Assembly: GCA_029940715.1 (NCBI GenBank)
Contig: JAPYTU010000008.1
Coordinates: 1-34,321 of the forward strand
Source: Cytophagales bacterium
GTDB lineage: Bacteria > Bacteroidota > Bacteroidia > Cytophagales > MED-G16
Length of the DNA stretch: 34,321 bases
Direction: 5' to 3'
Made by a program: the position numbers and the translations under genes. The notes below the pieces were generated by a model. That model was not told where the DNA came from. It searched no databases and was given only the letters and a program-made list of their open reading frames with translations. Below are positions 1 to 8,599 of the stretch, piece by piece. How positions within the stretch are numbered: position 1 is the stretch's first letter; each line of letters opens with the position of its first letter.

Positions 1-140
1 TTTCAAACACTTCACAATTTATTATCGTAACCCATAATAAAAGAACAATGATTAACACAGATATTATATATGGAGTTACTATGCCAGAACAAGGAGTTTC
101 TAAATTAGTTCCTGTAGATTTAAGAAATTTAAAAATGTAA
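1..140 (+). CDS. smc: Chromosome segregation ATPase SMC, C-terminal end (partial)
   Basis: A reading frame is open from the window edge (first full codon at position 3) to TAA at 138-140, giving 45 residues. It contains FIIVTHNKRTM followed by YGVTMPEQGVSKLVPVDLR, the signature end of the SMC head domain; the His in THNK is the ATPase H-loop (switch) residue. SMC forms the condensin ring with ScpA and ScpB and organises newly replicated chromosomes. Only the end is visible, so coiled coil and hinge cannot be judged. The next gene follows 70 bases downstream on the same strand. Confidence 0.9.
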   Translation, partial: SNTSQFIIVTHNKRTMINTDIIYGVTMPEQGVSKLVPVDLRNLKM

Positions 141-210
141 ATGAATATTGATAATTATCATTTAGAATTGTTTAATTAAATTATAATTTTATATAAAAAA
201 ATTAATTATT

Positions 211-1998
211 ATGTATAATGAATCAATTATCGGTGGTGAATTTTTAATTAAAGAAAGTAATCCAGAAAACATTTTTATTCCTGAGGATTTTAATGAAGAA
301 CAGAAGATGATGGCAGATGCATGTCAAGATTTTCTTGAAAAAGAAATAATTCCAAAAACAGAAGAAGTTGAAAAATGCAAACCTGGTTTAATGTCAAATC
401 TTTTAAAAAAATCTGGTGATTTAGGCTTGTTAGGTTTATCAATTTCAGAAGAATTTGGTGGAATGAATATGACCTTTAATACTAGTATGCTTATTGCAGA
501 TGTTATAGGTATTACTGGTTCATTTTCAACTGCTTATGGTGCTCATACAGGAATTGCAACACTTCCATTATACTTTTATGGAACAGATGTCCAAAAAAAA
601 AAATATTTACCTGGACTTGTCTCAGGAGATATTATGGGCGCTTATTGTTTAACAGAACCAGATTCTGGATCTGATGCTAACGCCGCTAAATCTAGAGCTG
701 TTTTATCAAAAAACAAAAAATCATATATTATCAATGGTCAAAAAATGTGGATAACTAATGGTGGTTTTGCTGATTTGCTTACTGTTTTCGCTAAAATAGA
801 TAATGATAAATATCTATCAGCATTTCTAATTGAAAAAGATTTTTCAGGGATAACCATGAATGAAGAAGAAAATAAATTAGGTATTAAAGGATCATCAACA
901 AGACAAATATTCTTTAATAACGTTTTTGTACCAATAGAGAATTTGCTTGGGCAAAGAGAAGAAGGATTTAAAATAGCTTTAAATATTTTAAATATTGGTA
1001 GAATTAAATTAGGTGTAGGGGTTTTGGGTGGATGTCGAGCTGTTATATCAAGTTCAATCCAATACTCAAATGAAAGAATACAATTTGGTGTGCCAATTAG
1101 TAGCTTTGGTGCAATTAAAAATAAAATTGCACAAATGGTAGTTAAAACCTTTTCATGTGAAGCTATTACGTATAGAGCAGGTCAAGAAATTGAAAATAAA
1201 GTTATTGAGTTTGAAAAAGAAGGGTTATCAAAAAATAAATCAGAACTAAAAGCACTTGAATTATTTTCAGTAGAATGTGCAATATGCAAAGTATATGCTT
1301 CTGAAATACTTGATTATGTTGTAGATGAAGGAGTACAAATTTATGGTGGAATGGGTTTTTCTGAAGAAGTTCCAATGGCCAGAGCATATCGTGATGCTAG
1401 AATATCAAGAATTTATGAGGGTACAAGTGAAATTAATAGACTACTTATTCTTGGAATCCTACTTAAAAGATCTGTTAAAAATGAAATTAATTTATTTAAT
1501 GAATCAAAAAAAGTTTTAAATGAATTAATGTCAGTTCCAACATTTGAAGATTACGATATAAATAATAATTTTTCTAAATATTATAATCACATAAAAAAAA
1601 TAAAAAAAGGCATATTAATTATTTTTGGTAATGCAGCATTACATTTTAAAAATAAAATTAATGAAGAACAAGAAATTCTTATGAACATATCAGATATGAT
1701 AATTGAGTTATATGCTTTTGAATCTTTAGTTTTAAGAACCAATAAAATTTATTTAAATCAACCTAATGCAATTTTATTAGAATTAGCTCAAGCTTCAATG
1801 TATGAATCTACAAAAAATATATATTCATCTGGTTTTGAGGCTTCTTGTAGTTATTTAGAAGGAGAAGAATTAAATTTTATTTTATCAGCCCTAAAAAGAT
1901 ATACTAATTATAATCCTATCAACTTAAAAGACTGCAGAAGAAAAATTGCTGATCATTTTATAAAAAAAGGAAATTATAAATTATTTAATTTATTATAA
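211..1998 (+). CDS. Acyl-CoA dehydrogenase (FAD, long C-terminal extension)
   Basis: This is a 595-residue acyl-CoA dehydrogenase, catalysing alpha,beta-dehydrogenation of fatty acyl-CoA with electrons passed to ETF. An N-terminal helical domain (about 25-140) is followed by the beta-barrel with CLTEPDSGSDA and WITNGG (about 145-245). The second helical domain ends in RIYEGTSEINR, whose Glu403 matches the catalytic base of the MCAD/VLCAD family. A further helical extension (about 420-595) makes it longer than classic 380-residue members, like VLCAD/ACAD9-type and common Bacteroidota homologues. Its stop overlaps the next start as TAATG, so translation is probably coupled to the transporter. 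Chain-length specificity cannot be read from the sequence. Confidence 0.93.
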   Translation: MYNESIIGGEFLIKESNPENIFIPEDFNEEQKMMADACQDFLEKEIIPKTEEVEKCKPGLMSNLLKKSGDLGLLGLSISEEFGGMNMTFNTSMLIADVIGITGSFSTAYGAHTGIATLPLYFYGTDVQKKKYLPGLVSGDIMGAYCLTEPDSGSDANAAKSRAVLSKNKKSYIINGQKMWITNGGFADLLTVFAKIDNDKYLSAFLIEKDFSGITMNEEENKLGIKGSSTRQIFFNNVFVPIENLLGQREEGFKIALNILNIGRIKLGVGVLGGCRAVISSSIQYSNERIQFGVPISSFGAIKNKIAQMVVKTFSCEAITYRAGQEIENKVIEFEKEGLSKNKSELKALELFSVECAICKVYASEILDYVVDEGVQIYGGMGFSEEVPMARAYRDARISRIYEGTSEINRLLILGILLKRSVKNEINLFNESKKVLNELMSVPTFEDYDINNNFSKYYNHIKKIKKGILIIFGNAALHFKNKINEEQEILMNISDMIIELYAFESLVLRTNKIYLNQPNAILLELAQASMYESTKNIYSSGFEASCSYLEGEELNFILSALKRYTNYNPINLKDCRRKIADHFIKKGNYKLFNLL

Positions 1999-3368
1999 TG
2001 AAAAGAGGATCCTTTAATTCAAAATTAGGATTTATTTTAGCTGCTTCAGGTTCAGCAGTTGGTCTTGGGAATATATGGAAGTTTCCTTTTGAAGTTAGTA
2101 ATGGTGGTGGTGCCGCTTTTTTATTGATGTATCTTTTCTTTTGTTTTGTTTTATGCTTCCCAATTATTGTTTCTGAACTTGCTATAGGAAGAAATACAAA
2201 GAAAAATGCAATAGGTGCATTTAAAAAAATGGGCCATAAAAAATGGAATTTTATAGGAAAAATTGGTGTCTTTTGTGGGGTACTTATATTATCGTTTTAT
2301 ACTATAGTTGCTGGGTGGGTGTTAGGATATGTTATTGAAATGTTAGCTGGTAATTTTTCTATATCAAATAATTTTTCAGAGTATGTTAATGATGTGGATA
2401 AAATTTTAATTTATTCTACTCTTTTTATGTTTTTTACTGCATTAATAGTATCAAAAGGCATTGCAAATGGTATTGAAAAAGCTGCAAAAATATTAATGCC
2501 TTCATTGCTAATAATGATAATAGCATTAATAATATATGCTTTGACATTACCTAATGCAATAGATGGAATAATATTTTATTTAGTTCCAGATTTTTCTCAG
2601 ATTAATTTAACAGTTGCAGGAAATGCTTTAGGGCAAGCTTTTTTTTCACTTTCTCTTGGAATGGGAATGCTAATAACCTATGGGAGTTATGTTGACAAAA
2701 ATACTAATATTATTAATTCAGCAGCATTAATAACTTTAACTGATGTTGGTGTAGCATTTTTAGCGGGTTTAATTATTTTTCCTTTTATTTTTTCTTCTGG
2801 TATTCAAAGTGATGGTGGTCTAGGATTAATTTTTGAAGTTTTTCCTAAAATTTTTGAAGGCTTAGGAAGCATCACTGGAACAATTATTGGGTCAATATTT
2901 TTTATATTATTATCTTTTGCTGCTATTACTTCAACAATTTCATTACTTGAAGTTCCTGTTTCATTCTTGGTTGATGAATATAAAGTTCGTAGAAAATTTT
3001 CAGTATGGATTGTTGCTTTAATTATTCTTTTGATTGGAATACCATCATCTTTATCTCAAGGTAAAAATGATTTTTTTACAAACTTTATAACTTATTATGG
3101 TAAAGAAGAATCAATTGATTTTATGACTTTTATTACTGACGTATCTAATGATACACTTTTACCATTAGGAGGATTTTTAATAACAATTTATGTTTCTAGT
3201 GTGTGGAAGAAATCAAATTTATCAAGAGAAATATCTAAGGGAAATAAATCTTACCAAGGATCAATAATGGAAAAATATATAAATTTTTCAATTAACTACA
3301 TATGTCCATTAATATTGGGAACAATTTTTGTTTTGACTTTCTTTAATAAATTTTTTGGATTTTCATGA
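1998..3368 (+). CDS. Sodium-dependent transporter, NSS/SNF family
   Basis: A 456-residue polytopic inner-membrane protein of the neurotransmitter:sodium symporter family (LeuT-like). The opening residues GSAVGLGNIWKFPFE are the unwound TM1 segment that binds Na+ and the amino-acid substrate, and GSYVDKNTNI in the middle is also family-typical. About eleven to twelve hydrophobic segments are visible, the normal count for bacterial members. It probably imports an amino acid or related amine; the substrate is not predictable. The start codon shares a base with the preceding acyl-CoA dehydrogenase stop (TAATG). It ends four bases before the convergent permease gene, leaving no room for a dedicated terminator. 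Confidence 0.93.
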   Translation: MKRGSFNSKLGFILAASGSAVGLGNIWKFPFEVSNGGGAAFLLMYLFFCFVLCFPIIVSELAIGRNTKKNAIGAFKKMGHKKWNFIGKIGVFCGVLILSFYTIVAGWVLGYVIEMLAGNFSISNNFSEYVNDVDKILIYSTLFMFFTALIVSKGIANGIEKAAKILMPSLLIMIIALIIYALTLPNAIDGIIFYLVPDFSQINLTVAGNALGQAFFSLSLGMGMLITYGSYVDKNTNIINSAALITLTDVGVAFLAGLIIFPFIFSSGIQSDGGLGLIFEVFPKIFEGLGSITGTIIGSIFFILLSFAAITSTISLLEVPVSFLVDEYKVRRKFSVWIVALIILLIGIPSSLSQGKNDFFTNFITYYGKEESIDFMTFITDVSNDTLLPLGGFLITIYVSSVWKKSNLSREISKGNKSYQGSIMEKYINFSINYICPLILGTIFVLTFFNKFFGFS

Positions 3369-3372
3369 GATT

Positions 3373-4602
3373 TTATTCAAATCTAAGAGCTTCAATAGGA
3401 TCAAGCTTACTTGCTTTCCTAGCTGGAATATATCCGCTTAAAATGCCTACAAATGTGCTAATTAAAATACCAGTAATCATCCACAACCATGGCATTATAA
3501 AACTACCTCCTCCAATGTATATTGTAACCATATTACCAAATAGTAACCCTAAAATAACACCTCCTAAACCACCTAATTGACAAATTAAAACAGATTCAAT
3601 TAAAAATTGATATTTAATAATCTTAGGTGTTGCTCCCACTGCTTTCCTAAGACCAATTTCCCTAGTTCTTTCAGTTACTGAAACTAACATTATATTCATT
3701 AGACCAATACTTGCTCCTAAAAGTGTAATAATACCAATTGCAAATCCACCAGTCTTTAAATATCCAGATATTTCATCAAGTTCTGAATCTAAGGATTCGT
3801 TTTTTTTAATAGTAAATGATAGTTCACTACCTAATGGATCTTTTCTAAGAATTTTAAATAAATAAGTAGAATAATCTATATCATCTGATAAATTTTTACC
3901 ATCATCTACTTTTATATTTATAACATAATTAGATGAAGGTCTTAATTTTCTTGCAGTTTCAATAGGAATAATAAGTCTATTATCTCCACTACCACCAAAA
4001 GAGCTACCTTTTTCCTCTAATAAACCAATAACTCTAAATTTACTTCCTCTTGCTGTAATATATTTATTAATTGGATCTTCATTATTTTTAAAAAGAGAAG
4101 ATTTAACTTCTGATCCAATTAAAACAACAAAAACACCACTTTCATTTTCAATTTTTGTAAAATTTCTACCTTTTTCTAAAATGATATTTTTTACTGAAAT
4201 ATAATTTTCATCACCAGATTCAACAGAAACATTAGGATTTGTTGTCTCAGATTTATATTTTAATTCTGCAGTTCTTGTTACTAGTGTACTAACAGTTACT
4301 AAACCTACACCTTCATACTTTTTTTTAAATTCTTTAGTTTCTATATATTTTATTGGTGGTTGATTTTTTTTTCTTATACCAGATGATCTTCCTCTATTAT
4401 TTCTTTCACTTTCAATTGTATAAATATCTGACCCTAAATCTGAAAAACTGTCAGAAATTGAACTTTTAATTCCATCTATAGATGTTAAAATACCAACCAA
4501 TGAAGATATACCTATAGATATAATTGCACAAGTCAGGAATACTCTTAATAAATTTGATTTTATAGACTGAAGGGCTTCATGTAAAAGGTGTAAATAATTC
4601 AA
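3373..4602 (-). CDS. ABC transporter permease, MacB/FtsX type
   Basis: A 409-residue permease. One N-terminal membrane helix (about 17-40) is followed by a large periplasmic MacB_PCD-like domain and three C-terminal helices (about 285-310, 335-360, 370-395). The stretch MLVSVTERTREIGLRKAVGA and the end ARKASKLDPIEALRFE are hallmarks of the MacB/LolC/FtsX superfamily. Such proteins use cytoplasmic ATPase partners for mechanotransmission, for example in export of peptides, macrolides or lipoproteins. No ATPase gene lies next to it here, so the partner must be encoded elsewhere. It is 27 bases downstream of glutamine synthetase on the same strand. The substrate is unknown. Confidence 0.9.
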   Translation of the reverse strand: MNYLHLLHEALQSIKSNLLRVFLTCAIISIGISSLVGILTSIDGIKSSISDSFSDLGSDIYTIESERNNRGRSSGIRKKNQPPIKYIETKEFKKKYEGVGLVTVSTLVTRTAELKYKSETTNPNVSVESGDENYISVKNIILEKGRNFTKIENESGVFVVLIGSEVKSSLFKNNEDPINKYITARGSKFRVIGLLEEKGSSFGGSGDNRLIIPIETARKLRPSSNYVINIKVDDGKNLSDDIDYSTYLFKILRKDPLGSELSFTIKKNESLDSELDEISGYLKTGGFAIGIITLLGASIGLMNIMLVSVTERTREIGLRKAVGATPKIIKYQFLIESVLICQLGGLGGVILGLLFGNMVTIYIGGGSFIMPWLWMITGILISTFVGILSGYIPARKASKLDPIEALRFE

Positions 4603-4629
4603 TATTTTTTTAACAAATATAAATAAAAA

Positions 4630-5637
4630 TTAAAGAGCAGCTTTAGTAGTAGAAATTATAATAGAAGCAATTTTATATGGATCACCATTAGATGATGGTC
4701 TTCTATCTTCTAACCTACCTTTCCACCCATCTTCAAGAGTTCCAATAGGAATTCTTATAGATGCTCCTCTATCAGAGACACCATATGAAAATTGATTTAT
4801 AGACTGAGTCTCATGAGCTCCAGTAAGTCTTTGATCGTTGTCTGCACCATATACAGTTATGTGTTTTTTAATATTTTTTCCAAATTCATCACAAATTTTA
4901 TTAAACACCTTTTCATCACCACATGTTCTAAGAATGTTATTAGAAAAATTAGCGTGCATACCAGAACCATTCCAATCACCTTTTATAGGCTTAGGATGCA
5001 AATTAATACTAAGACCATATTTTTCAGCATTTCTTTCAGCTAGGTATCTTGCAATCCATACTTGATCACCTGCATCTTTAGCTCCTTTAGCAAAAATTTG
5101 ATATTCCCATTGACCTGTAGCTACTTCAGCATTTATTCCCTCAACATTTATACCAGCTTCTAAACATTGATCTAGGTGTTCTTCAACACAATCTCTTCCA
5201 AATGTATTTTCTGATCCAACGCTACAGTAGTATTGACCTTGAGGAGAAGGGTAACCATTTGTGGGAAATCCTAATGGTAAATTAGTATCAGGGTTCCATA
5301 AAAAATATTCTTGTTCAAATCCAAACCAAAAATCATTATCATCATCATTAATTGTAGCTCTTCCATTAGACTCATGTGGTGTAGCATCAGCATTTAATAC
5401 TTCATTCATTACTAAATAACCATTAGATCTATCAGGATCTGGATAAATTACTACAGGTTTTAACAAACAATCAGAAGCATTTCCTTCTGCTTGTTGAGTA
5501 GAACTTCCATCAAATGACCACATAGGACAATCGTCCAATTTTCCTGAAAAATTAGATTTGATCAAAGTTTTACTTCTTAAACTTTGTGTTGGTTTATATC
5601 CATCAAGCCATATGTATTCTAATTTAGATTTATTCAT
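4630..5637 (-). CDS. glnA: Glutamine synthetase, type II (eukaryote-like, short form)
   Basis: At 335 residues this is the short GSII type, not the ~470-residue GSI or ~730-residue GSIII. It makes glutamine from glutamate, ammonia and ATP in the cytoplasm. The beta-grasp region contains MWSFDGSSTQQAEG. Metal and substrate motifs follow in order: FGFEQEYFLW, NAEVATGQWEYQ, GSGMHANFS and DRGASIRIP. GSII is common in Flavobacteriia. It lacks the adenylylation-loop context of enterobacterial GSI. A Bacteroidota-type promoter (TTG, 22 bases, TATATTTG) lies 55-87 bases upstream. The product is the amide donor for the AsnB encoded at 15.5-17.2 kb. Confidence 0.95.
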   Translation of the reverse strand: MNKSKLEYIWLDGYKPTQSLRSKTLIKSNFSGKLDDCPMWSFDGSSTQQAEGNASDCLLKPVVIYPDPDRSNGYLVMNEVLNADATPHESNGRATINDDDNDFWFGFEQEYFLWNPDTNLPLGFPTNGYPSPQGQYYCSVGSENTFGRDCVEEHLDQCLEAGINVEGINAEVATGQWEYQIFAKGAKDAGDQVWIARYLAERNAEKYGLSINLHPKPIKGDWNGSGMHANFSNNILRTCGDEKVFNKICDEFGKNIKKHITVYGADNDQRLTGAHETQSINQFSYGVSDRGASIRIPIGTLEDGWKGRLEDRRPSSNGDPYKIASIIISTTKAAL

Positions 5638-5691
5638 AATTATTATATTAAAAAATTAATTTTTTTTAAATTAATAAAATAATAAGATTAT

Positions 5692-5724
5692 CAAATATAA
5701 TTATTAAGAAAATGTTGTATACAA
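5692..5724 (-). promoter_or_regulatory. Predicted Bacteroidota-type promoter for glutamine synthetase
   Basis: Read on the minus strand, TTG (complement of 5722-5724) is followed after 22 bases by TATATTTG (complement of 5692-5699), a perfect TAnnTTTG -7 box. It would produce a leader of roughly 50 bases before the ATG at 5637. The spacing is at the long end of the usual range, so the -33 element is less certain than the -7 box. Confidence 0.5.
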
Positions 5725-5794
5725 GAATATATTTTATGAAATATTTAATTTATTCTTCAATTATTAAAAATATTTAAATTAATGAATGATTGAT

Positions 5795-6379
5795 TTACTG
5801 TTTTTTTAGAATATCTGAAAATACTTTTTTAAATTTTTCAATCTTTGGAGAAATAACATAAGAACAATATGCTTGAGTTGGATTAATTTTAAAATAATCT
5901 TGATGATAATTTTCAGCTTTATAATAATTTTCTAATTTTTCAATTTTTGTAACTATTGGACTTAACCATGCACCAGAATTATCTAATTTCTCAAGATATG
6001 TTTCAGATAACTTTTTTTGTTCTAAATCATGATAAAAAATTATAGATCTATATTGTGTTCCTACATCTGCACCTTGTCTATTAAGTGTAGTTGGATCATG
6101 TGTTTTCCAAAATACTTCTAATAGTTTAATAAATGATACTTTATTAGCATCATATTTAATTCTAGTGACTTCAGCATGGTTTGTTTTTCCAGAGGATACT
6201 TCTTCATAAGTGGGATCAATTGTATTTCCTCCAGAATAACCTGATTCAACTTCAATAACACCATCAAGAAGTTCAAATATAGCTTCAGTACACCAAAAAC
6301 AACCTGAACCAAAAGTTGCATATTTTATGTTCATAAAATTTAAATTAAAAATAGCTATACAAAAAATAATTATTTTCAT
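5795..6379 (-). CDS. msrA: Peptide-methionine (S)-S-oxide reductase MsrA
   Basis: MsrA reduces methionine-S-sulfoxide in oxidised proteins. The active-site motif GCFWC is present with nucleophilic Cys27 (numbered from the first ATG), followed by GYSGG and the NHAEV stretch. The frame gives 194 residues with a hydrophobic N-terminus that could be a signal peptide. An internal ATG at 6334 (Met16) would give a conventional cytosolic enzyme starting just before KYATFGSGCFWC. The first ATG directly abuts the stop of the upstream TPR lipoprotein gene (TAA then ATG, no gap), which favours the long, possibly exported form, but this is not decided. No fused MsrB domain is seen. Confidence 0.93.
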   Translation of the reverse strand: MKIIIFCIAIFNLNFMNIKYATFGSGCFWCTEAIFELLDGVIEVESGYSGGNTIDPTYEEVSSGKTNHAEVTRIKYDANKVSFIKLLEVFWKTHDPTTLNRQGADVGTQYRSIIFYHDLEQKKLSETYLEKLDNSGAWLSPIVTKIEKLENYYKAENYHQDYFKINPTQAYCSYVISPKIEKFKKVFSDILKKQ

Positions 6380-6964
6380 TTAATAACAATATTTTTTTTT
6401 AACATTTATAGCATCAAAATTATTTAAAGAAGCAGCTATAGAAAAATTTTTACATGCTTTATTGTCATTTTTTAATTTTAAATATATTAATCCTAGATAA
6501 TAATATGAATCAGAATAATTGCTATTTAATGATATAGAAGTATCAAAAGCTTTAACTGCATCTCCAAAATTACCTTGGTATTGTAAAGATCTACCAAGAA
6601 TAAAATATGCCTGATGAAGTTCATTATTAATTTTAATTGCTTTTTTTGAATATTTTTCTGCTAATATATAATTTGAATTCCTAATATGATGAATTGCTAT
6701 ACTCAAAGTTGCATTAGCGTTTTCATTATCTAACTCTAAAACTTTTTGATAATCTTTAAAAGCAAATTCAAATTGTTTTAATTCTTCATATGATCTGCCT
6801 CTTCTATAAATTGATTTAATATCATTTGGCTTCAAATTAATTATTTCATTATATAATTCTATTGCCCCTATAAAGTTCTTAGATACATATAAATTATCAG
6901 CATCTCTTGGTTCATCTTTTATGCAAGAAATAAACAAGAATAATATTATAATAAAATGTTTCAT
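6380..6964 (-). CDS. TPR-repeat lipoprotein
   Basis: A 194-residue protein with a short lipoprotein signal ending in LFISC (Cys14), then about four tetratricopeptide repeats spanning residues 20-180. Typical helix pairs are visible (AIELYNEIINLKPN, AFKDYQKVLELDNENA, AEKYSKKAIKIN, AVKAFDTSISLNSN). TPR lipoproteins usually act as periplasm-facing scaffolds; a specific partner cannot be named. It abuts msrA without a gap on the same strand, suggesting a two-gene envelope unit. The end, with a Cys near the terminus, resembles that of the shorter TPR lipoprotein at 11074-11373. The divergent metal regulator starts 59 bases away. Confidence 0.85.
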   Translation of the reverse strand: MKHFIIILFLFISCIKDEPRDADNLYVSKNFIGAIELYNEIINLKPNDIKSIYRRGRSYEELKQFEFAFKDYQKVLELDNENANATLSIAIHHIRNSNYILAEKYSKKAIKINNELHQAYFILGRSLQYQGNFGDAVKAFDTSISLNSNYSDSYYYLGLIYLKLKNDNKACKNFSIAASLNNFDAINVKKKYCY

Positions 6965-6993
6965 ATAATGGAAATATAAAAATTAATTATTAA

Positions 6994-7011
6994 TTTTAGG
7001 CAAACCTAAAA
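6994..7011. promoter_or_regulatory. Palindromic metalloregulator operator upstream of dtxR/mntR-like gene
   Basis: The 18-base sequence TTTTAGGCAAACCTAAAA is an inverted repeat, TTTTAGG and CCTAAAA with a four-base spacer. It resembles DtxR-family boxes, which carry TTAGG and CCTAA half-sites. It ends 12 bases before the ATG of the DtxR-like gene, overlapping where RNA polymerase must bind. It also sits in the 59-base gap shared with the divergent TPR-msrA unit. I infer metal-dependent autorepression of the regulator-ZIP operon. Confidence 0.75.
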
Positions 7012-7023
7012 ATATAATTTGAC

Positions 7024-7692
7024 ATGTCTAATAATAAGTTAACAAAATCCGAAGAAGATTATATCAAAACTATATTTAACCTATCAGAATTTGGCAACAA
7101 ACAAGTATCAACAAATTCTATATCAAAGGTATTAAAAATAGAACCAGCTTCTGTAACAGATATGGTAAAAAAACTATCACTAAAAAAACTTATTTATCAT
7201 AAAAAATATAAGGGATCTCAAATTTCTAAGTCTGGTATAAAAGTTGCATTACAAATTATAAGAAAACATAGGTTGTGGGAAGTTTTTTTACATGAAAAAT
7301 TAAATTTTAAATGGGATAAAATACATAATATAGCTGAAGAACTAGAGCATGTTAGCTCTAATAAATTAATCGATAAGCTAGATGATTATTTAAAATATCC
7401 AAAAATTGATCCACACGGCGACCCTATTCCTAATAAATTAGGAGTTATTGAATCTACTATAAAAATTTCTTTAAGTGATTTAAAAATTTTTGAAAGTGGT
7501 ATAGTATCTAGAATAATTAAAGAAGATGATCATTTTTTTAAACTTTTAAAAAAATTAAACATACAAATAGGAACAAAAATTAAAGTAATTGAAAAATTAG
7601 AATTTGATAATTCATTAGAAATTATTATTGATAATAAAAAATTATTAATATCTAAAAAAATTGCTTCAAACATTAAAATAACTAAGATTTAA
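7024..7692 (+). CDS. DtxR/MntR-family metal-dependent transcriptional regulator
   Basis: A 222-residue repressor. A winged helix occupies residues 5-70 (VSTNSISKVLKIEPASVTDMVKKLS). The metal-binding and dimerisation domain (70-145) contains RKHRLWEVFL, AEELEHV and DPHGDPIP, which supply the His/Glu ligands in this family. A C-terminal FeoA/SH3-like domain is present (about 150-222). With bound Fe2+ or Mn2+ such proteins block transcription of metal uptake genes. The palindrome 12 bases upstream indicates autoregulation, and the ZIP transporter gene starts two bases after the stop, so regulator and target form one operon. Which metal is sensed is not decided by the sequence. Confidence 0.92.
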   Translation: MSNNKLTKSEEDYIKTIFNLSEFGNKQVSTNSISKVLKIEPASVTDMVKKLSLKKLIYHKKYKGSQISKSGIKVALQIIRKHRLWEVFLHEKLNFKWDKIHNIAEELEHVSSNKLIDKLDDYLKYPKIDPHGDPIPNKLGVIESTIKISLSDLKIFESGIVSRIIKEDDHFFKLLKKLNIQIGTKIKVIEKLEFDNSLEIIIDNKKLLISKKIASNIKITKI

Positions 7693-7694
7693 TT

Positions 7695-8516
7695 ATGGAA
7701 AATATTATAAAATTTTTTGAAAATATTAATCCAATATTGGGTGCATTTTATGCGACAATGTTTACGTTTATAGTAACCTCATTAGGTGCGTCATTTGCTT
7801 TGTTTTTTAAAAAAATGCACAGAGGAGTATTAGATGGTTTGCTTGGTTTCTCAGGTGGTGTAATGATTGCTGCAAGCTTTTGGAGTCTTCTTGCACCATC
7901 TATCGAAATGTCAAAAGGAGAAGGTTTTCAAAAGGTATTACCAGCAGCTATAGGATTTACATTAGGTGCTGTTTTAATATTTATTATGGATAAAATATTA
8001 CCTCATCTTCATATAAATTTTAAAGAAAGTCAAAAAGAAGGAATTAAAACATCTTTACATAGAACAGTATTATTAGTTTTAGCTATTACACTTCATAATA
8101 TACCTGAGGGTCTAGCTATTGGTGTTTTGTTTGGTGCAGTTGCATCAGGTATACCAGAAGCATCTATATCTGGTGCAGTAATTTTAGCTATTGGTATTGG
8201 GTTACAAAATTTTCCTGAAGGAATAGCAGTAGCTATGCCGTTAAGAAGACTAGGGTTAAGTAGATTAAAAAGTTTTTATTATGGTTCATTGTCTGGAGTT
8301 GTTGAGCCAGTTGCAGGAGTAATTGGAGCTGTTGCTGTTACATTTTTTACTCCTATTTTACCTTATGCGTTATCTTTTGCTGCAGGAGCGATGGTATTTG
8401 TTGTTGTTGAAGAGGTTATACCCGAAACACAGATAGATAAATATACTGATATAGCATCGTTAGGTTTTATTATTGGTTTTGTTATTATGATGTCTCTTGA
8501 TGTAGCTTTGGGTTAA
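7695..8516 (+). CDS. ZIP-family divalent metal transporter (GufA/ZupT-like)
   Basis: A 273-residue polytopic protein with about eight hydrophobic segments. The two metal-binding helices carry HNIPEG (134-139) and QNFPEG (171-176), the signature of ZIP carriers that bring Zn2+, Fe2+ or Mn2+ into the cytoplasm. VVEEVIPE near the end is also typical of the GufA/ZupT subfamily. It lies two bases after the DtxR-like regulator and is presumably repressed by it when metal is plentiful. Its last codons (GCTTTGGGTTAA) contain the junction motif that recurs at 10921 and 11641, so the gene end is also the left boundary of the accessory interval. Confidence 0.93.
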   Translation: MENIIKFFENINPILGAFYATMFTFIVTSLGASFALFFKKMHRGVLDGLLGFSGGVMIAASFWSLLAPSIEMSKGEGFQKVLPAAIGFTLGAVLIFIMDKILPHLHINFKESQKEGIKTSLHRTVLLVLAITLHNIPEGLAIGVLFGAVASGIPEASISGAVILAIGIGLQNFPEGIAVAMPLRRLGLSRLKSFYYGSLSGVVEPVAGVIGAVAVTFFTPILPYALSFAAGAMVFVVVEEVIPETQIDKYTDIASLGFIIGFVIMMSLDVALG

Positions 8517-8597
8517 GCAAAACATATCTATATATTAAATAAACACATATTTTATGTAAGATAGTATACCAACTAGTATACCATTTGATGTAAATTA
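8505..8597 (+). repeat. Repeat R2, left copy (93 bp), starting in the ZIP stop region
   Basis: These 93 bases align without a gap to 10921-11013, with 63 identities by my manual count. Both begin G(C/T)TTTGGGTT, share a TAAACACA-like core followed by TTTTA, and carry two half-sites repeated with a 12-base period. In this copy those are TAGTATACC at 8562-8570 and 8574-8582. The copy overlaps the last codons of the ZIP gene. I regard it as the left-hand junction of the accessory interval; its function is unknown. Confidence 0.6.
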
Positions 8598-8599
8598 TG

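Noticed and set aside
141..179. 12-codon ORF right after smc
   Set aside because: Too short, very AT-rich, and no sign of selection or overlap with the next start.
3365..3580. Plus-strand 71-codon frame opposite the permease gene end
   Set aside because: Antisense to a clearly recognised MacB/FtsX C-terminus; Pro-rich shadow translation.
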